Source of the DNA: Cladophialophora immunda | Lineage: Eukaryota > Ascomycota > Eurotiomycetes > Chaetothyriales > Herpotrichiellaceae | Reading direction: 5' to 3' | Assembly (NCBI RefSeq): GCF_000835495.1 | Contig: NW_015622546.1 | Coordinates: forward strand, 4,111,022-4,175,021 | DNA: 64,000 bases | Shown here: one piece after another, positions 21,959-34,270 of the stretch | How positions within the stretch are numbered: the first letter of the stretch is position 1 | How the letters are laid out: each line of letters opens with the position of its first letter | Program-made: the position numbers and the translations under genes | Notes under the pieces: model-generated | What the model saw: the letters and a program-made list of their open reading frames with translations, nothing else | Told to the model about the DNA's origin: nothing | Databases searched by the model: none

Positions 21959-24900
21959 GACATTATTATATAAACATCGTAGGGTCTAAGGTTTAAATAG
22001 CCTAATTAGAGTAGCTAGGGCTTAGTAGGGCAAAGAGATTAAAGGTTTACTTTTCAAAGGTCAAAGGTTTATGGTTTTCGTTAAAATTTCCGGCCGATAA
22101 TTTATAGAGAGAGTAAATCGAGTGCGAGGAGTATACCGAGAGTAATTATATCGCGTTAGGAGCTATAGTTATCGTATTATAGTTATCTTAGGGTAGCGTT
22201 AACGATATCTAGACGGTGGACGAAAAAGAGTTAGAGTTACGGTAGCTGACATAATCGTCTATCGTTATACGAACTATACGCGTAGAAATACGAAACTCTA
22301 TATATCTGAAGGTACATTAGTAGCTAATTAGGTCATATATTACCCTTTATAGTTATCTTTAAGGCCAGAAAGATAGAGTATTTCGAGAGTATCTTTAAGC
22401 ACTAGGTATAATACCGTATAATTTACTATTAATAGTGTCAATTCTATCCTATCCCGAATTAAGTATTAGGATACCTTAAATAGTATTATAGTCACCTCTC
22501 GCTAACTATTCGCTAGTAAATTATCTAAGTAGTAGAGAGTTTATCTAATCTAGTACTCGAACTCTATAATATACGATATTCTACGCCTACTACTTATCAC
22601 CTTCTATAGCTCGAAGTCTTTAATAATGGATTATAATGTCTTAGGGTTAAGGAGAATAGGCGGCATTATAGATAGGTTTTTTAGACTACTTAATCTATAT
22701 AAAAGCATTATACTAATAAATACGGTTAGCGAAATAAGTAGAGGTAAGGGGGTGACGTTCGCACTAAGTAAATGCATCTATTAAATCGACTATAGATAGA
22801 GGGATAACGGTGCTAAACCTTCTTCCATTTTAAACCGTAGTCTCGACTCTTTATTATCAACTAATCTTAACCCCCGAGTAGTGACTATAGCGTTCTATAG
22901 GTAGATAAACTACTATAGCGTAGGAAAGCGATACTTATAGAATATCGGCGTACTCTAGAAGAATACTAATAGTAGAAGACTATTAGGACTAGTAAGTATC
23001 GCTATACTACGAACGTATAGTTAGAGTAGACTAGATAGAAATATCATCTCTAGTACTATATAAGAGCTTAGCTTCCTAGGTTAATTTAACTCCCCTAGCG
23101 AGAACCGTCCATCTATCTTAAGGGTTACGAGGATAAGGCCGAGGAGGGAGAGAGTTAAGCCCGTAAACTTAGACTCTAGCGAGTATATTGAATAACGGCG
23201 AAGATAATCTCTCGCGCTTAATGGATTTACTATCTATCGATAATAGGTTTATTAGCGCTCTAGTTATTAAACTATTAAGAAATTAACTAATTATCTAATA
23301 AGAAACCGTTTTATAGCTAACAGTATTAGAAGACTATCCGTCTCTACACCTAGCATTAGATCTAGATTTTATATTATATCTAGTATATATATAACCGTGA
23401 CGATCCCGTACTCGGTTATCGTCTTAACTACCAGTAGAGATAGCGCCTCGCTATATTCTAATAGGCTATAGATCTCTTTCACGAACGCTAGTATTGAAGT
23501 ACTTAGCGATGGATAAAAGAGATATATTTAGCGTTTTAGGTGTCACTACTAGATCACGATCTTAGTAGCTATTAATATCAAAATACTTTAGTAAGCGGGG
23601 CGGCGGTCTTAGGCTAAGACGCTATAAGATAGGTCTAGAAACGGCTATAGTTATATACTTAGATTCTCTCAGGATTAATCACCGTCACTTATATAATCGT
23701 AGGACTCTATACGTACGAATACTACTAAGCTAAGATCTAACGTCTTCGCGATGAAGGCCGGGACGAGGCTACTATTAAGTAATATACCTTATTAATTTTT
23801 AGTCTTATTTAGTTAATAGTATAACGCTTTATAACTTTAACCTAGTTCGACGGTATACTTAGCCTAATAGATTTCTTCTACTATACTTAGATAATCGGCC
23901 GCCGGATTTATATAAATATAGCGAGTGAAGGTTAGGTTAGTTAGTACTATAATAAGGTCTAATATAATACTACGCGATTTACTATGTCGAAATTAAGAGA
24001 TATAGTATATAGATTAGTTAAGAAGGCTTAGACTTAGCTATATTAAGATTTACTACTCTTAAACTTAGACTAGCGTAGATATATCTAGAAGAGTAGTATC
24101 CCTATTCCTATATTAGATTTAAGTACTCTTTATAATAATCTCATTAATATCGCTAACGATTAGAGCTTTTTATTAAGTAACCGGAGTATACTCTTAGTTA
24201 ACGATAAGGACTGATTATATAATCGTATCTTTATTAAGAGCTATCTTTAGTAATAATTTATTCTAGCTAATCTCGCGGTGAACTATAGCCTATCTAATAT
24301 TCATTAACGTCCGGCCTAGATTAAAAAGTACTTTAATATTATCTATTAGTTTAAGAAAGATTTACTAGTACTAATCTATATAACGGGTAGTGACCCTAGT
24401 TATAGAACCGAAATCTTAACCGTTTAATACTATAACGATAGTATGGGTGAAGGATAAGGGATTTTTATTAATAGTAGGTTAGTAGATATTGTCGTCAGTT
24501 ATTATAAGAGCTATAACTTTAGCGTGAAGTCGAAAATTATCTACTGATTCTTACTACGTAAAGTAAGTAAGCTAGTAGTCTATTATCTTTAGTTAGTATA
24601 GTTATTTATGGAAATCTTATAGATATACTATAACGATTAGAAAGACTTTAGAGCTTAACTATAGGAACTAAGAGAGTGAGATAAAGTATAAACTAATAAG
24701 GATAATAACTATTTAGAGAACGATAGTCCGAAATATAAGTCTAACTCGGTAATTAATAGAGTTAAAGATAACGAGCTTAAGTATAGTATAGATCTAACTA
24801 TCGATAAAGAACGACCCTCTCTACTAGTATTGACTAACGTTAATAGCTTCTAGGATATAAATTAGGTTCGATATACGCTAGAGCGGGTAACTAAGTAAGG

Positions 24901-25648
24901 GATAGAAGCTAAAGTAGATATTATAACGTAGCGTTATCTTATTAAGACAATTATATGAGCTATCACTACGGATCCCTAGATATTATAGATATTTAAGGAT
25001 AACTGCGGGTAAAATAAGATAAGTAACGACGAGGTTTATAATCGGTAATTTAGGCATAGTCTATAGGTAGTGAGGATAGTCTACGGCCGGAGTCTATAAG
25101 AATATCCTAGTTAGATAGCTTATTAATGTGAAGTATTTCGACGCGTTAGTATTAAGTAGCATTAATTTCTAGGCTTTATAGCAGTACTAGAGACGATAGG
25201 GCCTAGACGGACCGCCTAACGGGCCCTAGTCGATATCGGTATTAGAGTGTAGCGCGCCTAGAACTAGCGATGGTATATATTAGCGCGCACTAACTTAACG
25301 GTTATATTATAGGATATATTTAACGACCTAACGACTATATTTCGTAGGTAATAACGTGATATATTAGATGCGATTATAACTCAGTGTAGTTAGATTTTAG
25401 TAGTGATAGCTACGGGCGTAGATAAGAGCTTATTATTTATGTTACTAACTATATTAAGTCTATAAGGTATAATAGTAGTAATAGTACTACTATTATTACT
25501 TAGCGATAACTTATAAGATTAGTATATAAAACTAGGGATTTGATATAAGAAGTAGTACGTAGATAAATAGTTAGATAGAGCTTAACTTATCCTAGTAACC
25601 CTAGAAGGGATAGCGAGCGACGTATTTTATACTTTTATATATCGATAG
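21959..25648 (+). pseudogene. Telomere-linked RecQ helicase TLH-A, 5' part (RIP-degraded)
   Basis: Reading through TAA/TAG stops, the plus strand gives protein-like text typical of the large fungal telomere-linked helicases. Around 24,420-24,600 a segment begins GIFINSRLVDIVVSYYKSYN, and around 24,850-25,330 comes a segment with FWDINWVRYTL. At about 25,402-25,445 the helicase motif I reads ATGVDKSLLFML, where the expected glycine of the Walker A loop is Asp (one G-to-A step). Motif Ia-like text then runs up to TFIYR at the junction. The frame is cut by the outer chromovirus and resumes at 37,884. RecQ proteins are ATP-dependent 3'-5' DNA helicases; TLH members lie next to fungal telomeres. 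The gene cannot make a full product. Confidence 0.82.
25644..25648. repeat. Target-site duplication GATAG, left copy
   Basis: GATAG directly precedes the left LTR of the outer element and recurs at 37,879-37,883 directly after the right LTR, the 5-bp duplication expected of Gypsy integrase. Confidence 0.85.
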
Positions 25649-26064
25649 TGTGAGGGTTTGGAAAGAGTTCTATAACTAGCTAGCTAACCTAGTAATAAGG
25701 AGGATAAATCTGAGGAGAGAGAAGGAAGGAATGACTATCCTTCCTTTCTCCTTATATCCTCTAACGCGCCGTAAGGAGGTAACTATTATCCTCACCTCCT
25801 TACTCCTTCCCTTACGTACTTATTCTAGCTCCTTACCTTCCCTTACGTACTTATTCTAACTCCTTACCTTCCCTTACGTACGGTGTCTTAGCTATTAGGA
25901 CTTTATATCCCTTATACCATATGCGTCTTAACTAATTAGGAGGTAGTATTTCGCCTATACATTATATAGGTAAATCTTAACTAATTAGGAGGTAGTATTT
26001 CCTAGCGTTAGTCTTAGTACTAGTTCGCTAGAACTGAGCCTTCTCCTAGGTTTAACCTATTATA
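25649..26064 (-). repeat. Left (3') LTR of outer chromovirus
   Basis: 416 bp, starting TGTGAGGG and ending CCTATTATA. It equals the right LTR at 37,463 and the stray LTR at 21,383 in length, differing mainly by C/T and G/A transitions. A poly-C tract (the complement of the polypurine tract) follows at 26,068-26,076. Confidence 0.87.
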
Positions 26065-27607
26065 TCACCCCCCCCTCCTTCTATACTTACCTAGGAAGCC
26101 TTATACGTATCTAGCGCGGTGGAGTCTTATAGCGCATTAGCCAGTTCCTACGTTAGTTCAGCGTATCTAGTCTATTTCACTAGGTATTACTTTTAGGATC
26201 CTCTTCCTCTTTATACGACCCTATCTTCTAGGATCGCCTTCACCTCGTATTCTTCATCGTCTCTAACTATCACTAGCGTAGGCTGATTATCACCCGTTCT
26301 CTACGAGTTGAGAGGGTCTATTAAGGCCGTACGAAGGAGGTCTAAGTGGAAGATATTATAAATACCCGGTAGGGTATTTAGATAGTAGCTATAAGATCTC
26401 ACTACCTCCGTAATAGTATACTTCGTATTCTTCTAGTCTAGTTTCTTACTAATACGCGTTATTCATACGTTTCTTAAGTTAAGCTATACCTTATTACTAA
26501 CTTAGAATTACAGTGCCTATTATCGCGTTCGATTCGTTCTCTTCTCCTACTCCTACTATACGATAGCTATTAAAGACTACGCTTATTCTCTCGCCTCTTA
26601 GAGTCACCATATAATAAAGTCTACTTATTATATAGATCCTTAAGGAGTCTCTACCGTACGGGGGGGTTCTTATATTTAAAGTAGCTTAATGTAATACCTA
26701 TATAGTAGGAAGAACGAGCTTACTCCTATAGAGTATACATTATAATTATTAATTACTAGTTCTACTATAGGTAGGAGTTCTACCTAGTTATCCTATTTTC
26801 TATTTATAAACGTACGAAGGTACGTTTCGACCGTTTAGTTTATTCGCTTAGTAGACCTATCTATCTCTAGGTAGTAAGCTATAGATAGTTACTATATAAT
26901 ACCTAAGAGTTAATAGACCCTTTTCTATAGTATACTCACGAATTAGGGGCCGTAATCTGACATAATTATCGATAGTAGTCTATATTATTAATAGAACGTC
27001 CGTAGGAAGACTCCTACTATGTCTTTTAACTTAATCGTACGTAACGGTTCGAGTAAGACTCCTTTCCCTAGTTAATCTATGATAACTATTAGGTTCGTAT
27101 AGCCCTAACTCTCTAGGAGTTCCGTAATAAAATTAACTAATACTTCTTTCTATAGTTAATTAGGGATTAGGAGAGGCTTTAGGAACCTCTATTTCTATTC
27201 CTTCTAGGCCTTTATCCGTCTATAGACGTTATAGTTCCGTATAAACCTTTAAATATCTTATAGTATATTTAGCTAGAAGAACTACCTTACTATTAAGGCC
27301 GCTATCCCTTCTCGACCTAAGTAACTAGTAACCTTCGAGTTATACACCTATTGAATAATTACCGTATAGAGAGCCTCTAATTCTAGTACCTAACGTTATC
27401 CCTAAAATAGTAGTTACCCTTCCTTATTAAGGGTATATTCTATAATTGATACTTTTAGACCTAGGCTAGAGGAGAACGTACGGGCTCCTCTTTATATAGA
27501 CTTAATAGCCTCCTAATATATCTAGTCGTTCTATTAAGCTAATCTCTATTATTCTTTAATTAACGGTCCTTCTATTAATATTATATTCACTTATAGCGCC
27601 TTAGATC
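26065..27607 (-). pseudogene. Outer chromovirus integrase and chromodomain, decayed
   Basis: Minus-strand translation from about 27,400 to 26,800 yields integrase core text (for example LRTFINRK and LLPIVELVINN) through many stops. Near 26,250 DEEYEVKAIL begins a chromodomain with a later YLVK block. Chromodomains steer integration to chromatin carrying particular histone marks. Confidence 0.78.
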
Positions 27608-27612
27608 CTATT
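27608..27612. repeat. Target-site duplication CTATT, left copy
   Basis: CTATT flanks the left LTR of the inner element and recurs at 34,266-34,270 after the right LTR. Confidence 0.85.
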
Positions 27613-27808
27613 TGTAAGGGAAGCGGTGGATAGACAGGTTGATAGAAGCAATAACGCCTAGTACTGATAGCTCTAGCCCTATATATAGAGACTCAAAGCC
27701 TTGAAGAGGGTTTGAGTAGGGTGCGCGTAGTATGCGCCCCTAATATATTATGTAATCTTGGCGCCCGTACTTAGCCGGTTTATTATGTTTGGGGAGGGAT
27801 CCCTAATA
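27613..27808 (-). repeat. Left (3') LTR of inner chromovirus
   Basis: 196 bp starting TGTAAGGGAAGCGG and ending GGATCCCTAATA. It pairs with the right LTR at 34,070, same length, transitions only as far as I compared. Confidence 0.9.
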
Positions 27809-27832
27809 ACTACCCCCTCCCCCTAGAGCGCT
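27809..27832 (-). other. Polypurine tract of inner chromovirus
   Basis: On the minus strand the bases directly before the 3' LTR read AGGGGGAGGGGGTAG, a classic polypurine tract priming plus-strand DNA synthesis. It confirms that the element runs right to left. Confidence 0.75.
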
Positions 27833-28417
27833 TGCCCTCAAGTGCTGGGTATTCGTTAGCCGCTAGGAACAACGTATAGTCAGTCTTAGCGGGTCTCGTA
27901 TATGAATCTGGTGCACCTCGTGAGTGCCATATACGCCGCGCCAAGACACCTTCCATTGTTTTGGTGTTTGTTTTGTTGGGGGTCCCAATCTGGACTAGCG
28001 CCCAACACCGAAACTTTTCCCATAAATCTCTCTTCCTCTTCCTCTTTTGTTTTGTTTTCTCTTCTTCATCTTCGGATCTGCGTCTCGTGTACGCCGCATA
28101 TACGCTCTCTATCCGTTTTATATCCGTTTCGCCTGTTCTGCGCCTATAAGGCTTGTTCAACTCAAGATGCCTCCTAAGTTACGCCCCGGTGAGTACTCTA
28201 CCCCACTTCTATAAGCGCAGCGGGTACGCTAACCCTACGTTTAGCCCACGTACTGCCTCCGCGCCCATTATTCACCATAACGTACTAGCGCCGCTATAAG
28301 TTTTGTCAACGTTATGTCCGCGCCCTGGGTGTCGATACTGATGCTGCCGTCTATTCTATCAACCCCGGTTCCGTTAAGTGCACCCGCTACTAGGCCGGTC
28401 ATACCGATTATCGCACG

Positions 28418-28464
28418 GTAAGCGTACCCGAAACGTATGCGAAACGCACTCTAATTTTTTCCAG
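28418..28464 (+). other. Putative intron, similar to the one at 28,829
   Basis: GTAAGC donor, internal CGTATGCGAAACG, CTAAT branch region, T-rich tract and CCAG acceptor, 47 nt. It shares most of its sequence with the intron at 28,829-28,878. Confidence 0.5.
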
Positions 28465-28828
28465 GTCCCTATCAACTACTGGAGGATTATTAACGAGCTT
28501 ATCGATAATTAGTTATCTCGTGATGAAGATTAACCCCCCCGGTCCTATACGTTTTTCCTACGCTTCGCCTACGCTTCGTATGCGCTCTCCCTACTAACCG
28601 CCTACATAGATCCCAATCTACGCCAGGCCTCCGAGGCCATATCTAAGGCCATAAGTACATCTGGTAAGGTGACCACCAAGCTCCTCCCTCACGCCGGTAA
28701 CGTCCTAGCCACCCCCCGTAAGGGGAAGGCCGCCGCGTCAGCAGAGGCGGCCCCGGCTACTACGGCTGAGGCAACTATACAAATGCTGGTCTATATAACT
28801 CGCACCATCGCCGAGGTCAACGCTTAAC

Positions 28829-28878
28829 GTATACGTACCCAAAGCGTATGCGAAACGTATAGCTAATTTTTTTCTTAG
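28829..28878 (+). other. Putative intron, similar to the one at 28,418
   Basis: GTATAC donor, CGTACCC, CGTATGCGAAACG, GCTAAT branch site, T-tract and CTTAG acceptor, 50 nt. Aligned with 28,418-28,464 it shares the CGTACCC, CGTATGCGAAACG and CTAATTTTTT blocks at the same spacing. Confidence 0.5.
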
Positions 28879-29149
28879 GGTGGAATCATCCTACTAACCT
28901 AGCCCGATCATATCTAAGTGTCTAACGTCACCCCATACCGCGACTAGCCTAATAGAGACCCTGACTATCCTGATATTACTAGTAATAATACTATAGCCTA
29001 AGGGTAAGGTGGTTCGTCTGCGCTACGGGTGCGTTTCTGCCCTAACATACTTACGCTTCGTACGTGTCTGCAAGGGGTTATAGTGGTAGCTCTATCTCGC
29101 CTATATGACATCTATACGCCTTATGCGCTTAACCTACGCCCTATATACG

Positions 29150-32100
29150 CTGCGGCTTAGCCGCCAATGATACTTTTTTCCTTGTGAATTCTTCTAGTGC
29201 TTCGCTCGCGTATGTGAGATACTTAATGGGTTCCTAGGTATCGCCTTCCTTACCGTAGCCTTTCCAGCGGACTAGGAATCTCTCCTTACCTACCTTTATC
29301 TTAACTACGTCTAGTATACGTTCCACCTCCTATTCCTCTTTGCCCTCGATATCCAGAGGCTCCGGAGTGACTCTACCCTCTCTTTAGTGGTACGGTTCTA
29401 GTAAGGATACGTAGAAGGTATGATATAAGCGCCCATATTTTACTAGTAACTCTAGCCTATAGGCATTCGCACTAAACCTCTCTAGTACCTTAAACGGGCC
29501 GACAAAGCGGTCTAAGAGCTTAGGGCTAACACGGCGGGTGCGTATATGCTTCGCAGAGAGGAACACCTTATCCCCCACTACGAACGCTATATCCTTCCGT
29601 CCCTTATTATAATGCCTTGCGGCGCTCTCTTAACTGGACTTCCAGGTGTCTTCGCTACGCTACTAAGACTTAGCCATTGCCGTTACGTCTCGCCGTGCGT
29701 TTTCACTATGAGTACCTTCCTCTAGGGGTGCGGTATTGATCCGCATCGTAGGTGTGAAGGTATAGACAACTTCGAACGGCGCCTTTCCTATGCTGACATT
29801 CACTACATTATTATAGGCAAACTCAGCGCTAGCTAGGAGGGCTACCTAATCGTCCTGTTTGTAGTTAGTGTAGCACCAGATGTATACTTCTAGTGTTTAG
29901 TTCATCCTCTCCGTCTGCCCGTCTATCTACGGGTGGTATACGGTGGAGAAGCGTCTGCGAATCGCAAGGTAGTAGCATATGCTCCCCCAGTATTCTATAG
30001 TAAAGATAGTGCCTCTATCGCTCACAATGGAGCGAGGCACTCCGTACTTTATAAAGATCTCGTCAACTAGTAGCTCTACTATCTCTAGGGCATCTATTGA
30101 CCTAGTGTAGGGGATATATCTGACCATCTTCAAGTATCGGTCGACCACGTTCAGTATCGCGTTGTATACTCTTCCCCTATGTTTTGACGGTAGTAAGCCC
30201 ACGATAAAGTCCATAGAGATATCCTACTAGGGTCTCTTAGGCTACGGTAGTGGTTCCAGTAGACTATACGGCTTGTGCCTTAGTGCTTTCATTCTCTAGC
30301 ATATGATGCATAAGCGGACGTAGTCCTATACGTCCTTCTATAACGTTGATCACCAGTAGAACCTACGTATTACCTCCGCGGTCCGCTAGTTACTAAAGTG
30401 TCCCCCCTACCATAGGTCGTCGTGATTAACGCGCAGGATCTCTACCTTGATACGGGGATCGTGAGGTACATACGCAGCGTTTTGGTAGCGTACTAGGTTC
30501 GTACTATCGACGGACTAGCCCCTCCTCCGAGACCCATATAGTAGTGTTGCATCTGGTACCTCCCACCTACGGTCTCTACACCATTCGTCCTCTACCTACA
30601 GCGCCCGTAATTACTCAGTCACTCCTTATAGTAGTTGACCGTAGGCCGTATCTTCTATAGCTCCTAGAGTACTCCCTTCACCCTTTGCGCATAGGTCCGG
30701 CAGAGGGGGGACGTATACTCCCCCTTCATACGGAGCTAGGGTATAGTACTCGCTCTTCGTAGGGTCTTAAGGTCTCTTAACTTAGCTACGAGTCAAGGCC
30801 CCGATTATAGCTATAAACATCCCTATTTCCACTACCTATAGTGTGTCCTCTCCCTATAATGGGTCCTCTTATAGTACGTCTACTATACGCTTCAAAATCA
30901 GTTCGCGTAGAGAGTTCCCTCAAGGTTCCGCGGTAGTCATCAAATCTAGACGCCTAGATAGGCTGTCCATAGAGTTTTCTTTACCCTTTCGATACTAGAT
31001 TATAAAGTCGAAGGCTACTAGGTATTCTACCTAGCGAACTTACCTTAGATTCAGTTCCTTCCTTAATATAAAGGACTATAACGTCTCGTAGTCTATGAGC
31101 ATAAGCGTAGGTATAATAGGGGCTTTAAGGTAGTGCCTCTACTCCTTAAACGCCATGATGATCGCTAATATCTCTTAGTCCCCCATTATATAGTTTCTCT
31201 ATTCCTTCGAGAACTTCTTCGAGAAGAAGGCTACTAGCTTCTATATAGGCCGGGTATGTTCACTCTCCGCTTCGTGTAACTATGAGAGAACGCCCCCTAT
31301 AGCTTCTACTAAAGCGTCCGTCTCGACTCTCAATAGTAAGCGAGCGTTGAAATGGGTAAGGAGTGGCGTATACATAAAGAGGTCCTTTAGTAGGAGTAAC
31401 GCATCGTCTACTTCCTAAGTCTACTTGAAAGGTCCTATCTTCCTCCCCTTTTACATCCCTTTAAGGAGGTTAGTAATCGGTACTATAACGGCGGAGTAGA
31501 GTGGTATGAACCTACGGTAGAAGTTCGTGAATCCTATAAGGATCTATATATCTCGAAAAGAGGTAGGGATAGGCCATTCTAGGACTGCTTAGACTCTCTA
31601 TTATTCAACCCCTAGCCCGTTTACTCCCACACGATAGCCTAGAAAGCTGACCTCCACGGTGCGGAATTCGCACTTATCAAGGTTGACGAAGAGCTTCCCC
31701 GTCCGTAGCTTTTGTAATACGGAACGGACGTGGGTCGTATGCTCTTCGGGGTCTTCGCTATAGATGAGGATATCATCCATATACGCAATGCAAATCACGT
31801 CGACTAGCGGACCTAAAACTTCGTCGATATAATCCTGGAAGGTTGCTGGGGCGTTCGTCAGGCCGAAGGGCATAACTAGGTACTCGAAGTGTCCGTATCG
31901 GGTATGAAACGCCGTCTTCCATCTATCCTCCTCCGCTACTACTATATAGTAGTAGGCGTCTCGTAGGTTGAGTTTCGTGAATACTCGCGCCTAAGTAAGC
32001 CTATCTAGGATCTCATATATAAGGGGTAAGAGCCACCGGTTCTTGATCGTAATCTTATTTAGGGGACGGTAGTCTACGTAAAGGTAGAGTTTCCTATCCT

Positions 32101-32900
32101 TTTTAGGTATAAATAAGACCCCTAACTCCGCTAGTGACTTACTCTTTTAAATCTAGCGTTTTGCCTAAGCCTTATGAATATAATCTCGTAATACCTCTAA
32201 CTCTCTTACGCTTATAGGGTAGATAGCTCTAAAGGGGATACTCTTCCCCTCCTCTATAGGTATAAAGTGCCTCACCTTTAGGTGCTCCGGCAGTACTTCG
32301 CGAGATTTCTCTTCTGAGAAGACGTCCTTATAATCCTCGTATTCTTTGGGGATCTGACGTTCGCTAACGTCTACTATCAGAAGGTACTCTATTCTAGGTG
32401 CGTCCTCTATAAGAGGTGATAGCACTAGGTAGAGCGTATATAGCTCCGGTTCTCTAAGGATTTCCTCTATACTCACTTCCTTGACTACTAGCTCTTATTT
32501 ACGGATAAATCACTCTTTGTCAGCCTAATTAATATAGGGATTAACCTTCTCTAGCTAGGGATATCCTAGGATTATATCATATCTTTAGATATTAGTCGCA
32601 ATGAAGTTCATCGTATACGAAGCGTATACTCCCCGCGTATCTTGCGCCTCCACCTCGAGGGAATGTATTCCATATACCCTTAAGGTGTGACCATCGACGC
32701 TCCGCGCCGAGGTCAGTTGACCCCCCGGCTTGAGCCCTTCGTCTACTATCACTCTTTGTGACACGAAGTTCTCTTCCGCTCCGGAGTCAACGAGTACGTT
32801 GAGGGTACGCTTCCCACCCGGTGTAGTTATGTATGCGATAATATTGAGTACTCGAGATCTACGTGCTTTCTCTTTAGGAACCCCTAGTACTATAGACGCA
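29150..32900 (-). pseudogene. Inner chromovirus pol (protease, RT, RNase H, integrase, chromodomain)
   Basis: Minus-strand reading through stops. Protease DSGAEENFVSQ lies near 32,790. An RT entry block (FRAIYPISVRELEVLRDYI) lies near 32,200, with MPFGLTNAPATFQDYI and the catalytic AYMDDILIYS near 31,860-31,750. RNase H spans about 31,500-30,700. The integrase zinc-binding region lies about 30,370, and the core has MDFIVGLLPSKHRG and VSDRGTIF (30,214-29,927). The GPF-type C-terminal block GDKVFLSAKHIRTRR begins at 29,578. The chromodomain EVERILDVVKIKVG with LVRWKGYG lies at 29,335-29,200. This is the standard chromovirus order. Stops between the blocks are TAA/TAG, so the polyprotein cannot be made. 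Confidence 0.88.
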
Positions 32901-32959
32901 TTTATAGCACTAGATTCTAGTTTTTTAACTTATCCTATTAAGTCAAGGTAGTGTCCTTA

Positions 32960-33710
32960 TCGCGCTATTTTTCGCTACGCCTATTACGGTGGCATTAATA
33001 GGCCTTATGTCCAGGCCTACCACACTTGTAGCATATAATGCTAGAAGTAGTCTCTTCGGTAGTGTCTTTCTTCTCCCGTTGGTGGCCTTCCGTCAATACG
33101 CGGTGCTTAGTAGTCCACTTCGTATGCGTTAGGGTACCGGATAACCTACGCCCTAGGGTGTAAGATCGTTCCGACCTCTCTTACCTCGTCTTCTAGCGCG
33201 AGAGCTCCTCTTACCTTTATGCTACCGCGAGGACCTACTCTCGGCTACGGATCTCCTTATTCTCGCGCATGACCTCCGTACGTATATCGGGGCGTAAACG
33301 GTTGAGAAGAAACCACGCGTCTCGCTCTTCTGCCGATAGCTCAGGAATATCCCTTTCCAGCGCCTCCACTTCGTCCAGGAATGCCCGCGCTCCCTGATTA
33401 TCGCCCTGCTTCTTAAAGGCCAGCGATAAGAGTGCGTTTGACATACGATTCGTAGGGTCTAAGATAATACCCTTGCAAAAAGCGATAAACTCGTCCTAAG
33501 TATTGATTAGATCCTTATATCGCACCCATAAGATCGCGACCGTACCCTTCAGGTAGGTGGCTACTTTCTGGATACGTTCCACCTACTTAGAGGGTATGAA
33601 GGGCCTATCAGCCTTATTTCGAATCAACTACTCGATCTCGAATGTTTATAACTCTTTAATATTTTTACCTAAGAAGGTAGGGGGCTCAGCCATTTTCAGC
33701 CTCGTTGAGG
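32960..33710 (-). pseudogene. Inner chromovirus gag with zinc knuckle
   Basis: Begins near 33,695 with MAEPPTFLGKNIKEL and includes an open stretch 33,444-33,235 (MSNALLSLAFKKQGDNQGAR and onward). It ends with a CCHC knuckle CYKCGRPGHK..C near 33,045-33,005 (C-x2-C-x4-H-x4-C). Gag packages the element RNA. Several stops interrupt it. Confidence 0.82.
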
Positions 33711-34069
33711 AGTGTCCGTAGACGTCACTAGATGCGTTTCGCTTATGAGAGGGGTACGCGACCCCTTCGATACGCACTAGATTCCTAGGAGTCTCTCCTA
33801 CGAGTTTAAGTTCCATAGCCTCTAATTCCCTCTCGCGGTTCTCCTGGTGCCTTTTGGCAATGACTAGGGCTCGAATGCGCTTATAACGCTCTTCGAATGT
33901 CTCCCTACCCTCCTACGTAGGTTCGGTGCTTGAGAGTATTTCGTCCCCGCTAGGCGTAGCCGTCGCGGGTACGTTCCCACTGTGCTCACCAACCCCTGAC
34001 TGCTGGCTGCGGGTTGAGGGAGCCATTATTGCTTCCGTTAAACCGTGTCTAGGTGAAGGCTTTGAGAAT

Positions 34070-34265
34070 TATAAGGGAAGCGGTAGATAGATAGGTTAAT
34101 AGAAGTAATAACGCCTAGTACTAATAGCTCTAGCCCTATATATAGAGACTTAAAGCCTTGAAGAGGGTTTAAGTAGGGTGCGCGCAGTATGCGCCCCTGA
34201 TATATTGTGTAACCTTGGCGCCCGTGCTTGGCCGGTTTGTTGTGTTTGGGGAGGGATCCCTAACA
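34070..34265 (-). repeat. Right (5') LTR of inner chromovirus
   Basis: 196 bp, starting TATAAGGGAAGCGG (TG changed to TA) and ending GGATCCCTAACA, followed by the CTATT duplication. Transcription of the element would start here, leftwards. Confidence 0.9.
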
Positions 34266-34270
34266 CTATT

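Larger units (their letters stand above)
28167..28990 (+). pseudogene. Antisense accessory gene inside inner chromovirus, multi-exon, formerly Cys-rich
   Basis: On the strand opposite to gag-pol, ATG 28,167 (MPPKLRP) meets a GTGAGT donor at 28,189. A conserved-looking exon (about 28,289-28,417) reads RRYKFCQRYVRALGV, then SINPGSVKCTRY. Several Tyr codons (TAT/TAC) sit where a Cys pattern would be expected and are one G-to-A step from Cys. A 47-nt intron (28,418-28,464) follows, then a 120-codon exon with an Ala-rich end (IQMLVYITRTIAEVNA). A second 50-nt intron (28,829-28,878) follows, then RWNHPTNLARSYLSV. The first intron acceptor does not keep phase in the present sequence, so exon 1 is uncertain. 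Stops present are TAG/TAA. Function unknown; it could be a captured host gene or an element-specific regulator. Confidence 0.5.
27613..34265 (-). mobile_element. Inner (younger) Gypsy chromovirus, nearly full structure
   Basis: A 6,653-bp element bounded by 196-bp LTRs and a CTATT duplication, inserted in the outer chromovirus. Coding is on the minus strand in the order gag with a zinc knuckle, aspartic protease, reverse transcriptase, RNase H, integrase, chromodomain. It is clearly less mutated than its host element: frames of 60-116 codons survive and the RT keeps YMDD. It still has scattered TAG/TAA stops, so it is not autonomous. LTR differences are C/T and G/A, as RIP makes. A plus-strand gene-like unit (28,167-28,990) lies between the chromodomain and the 3' LTR. 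Confidence 0.92.

Noticed and set aside
27810..28160. 116-codon minus-strand frame near the 3' LTR of the inner element
   Set aside because: It overlaps the polypurine tract and the leader of the antisense gene and has no domain; it may be chance in a less mutated region.
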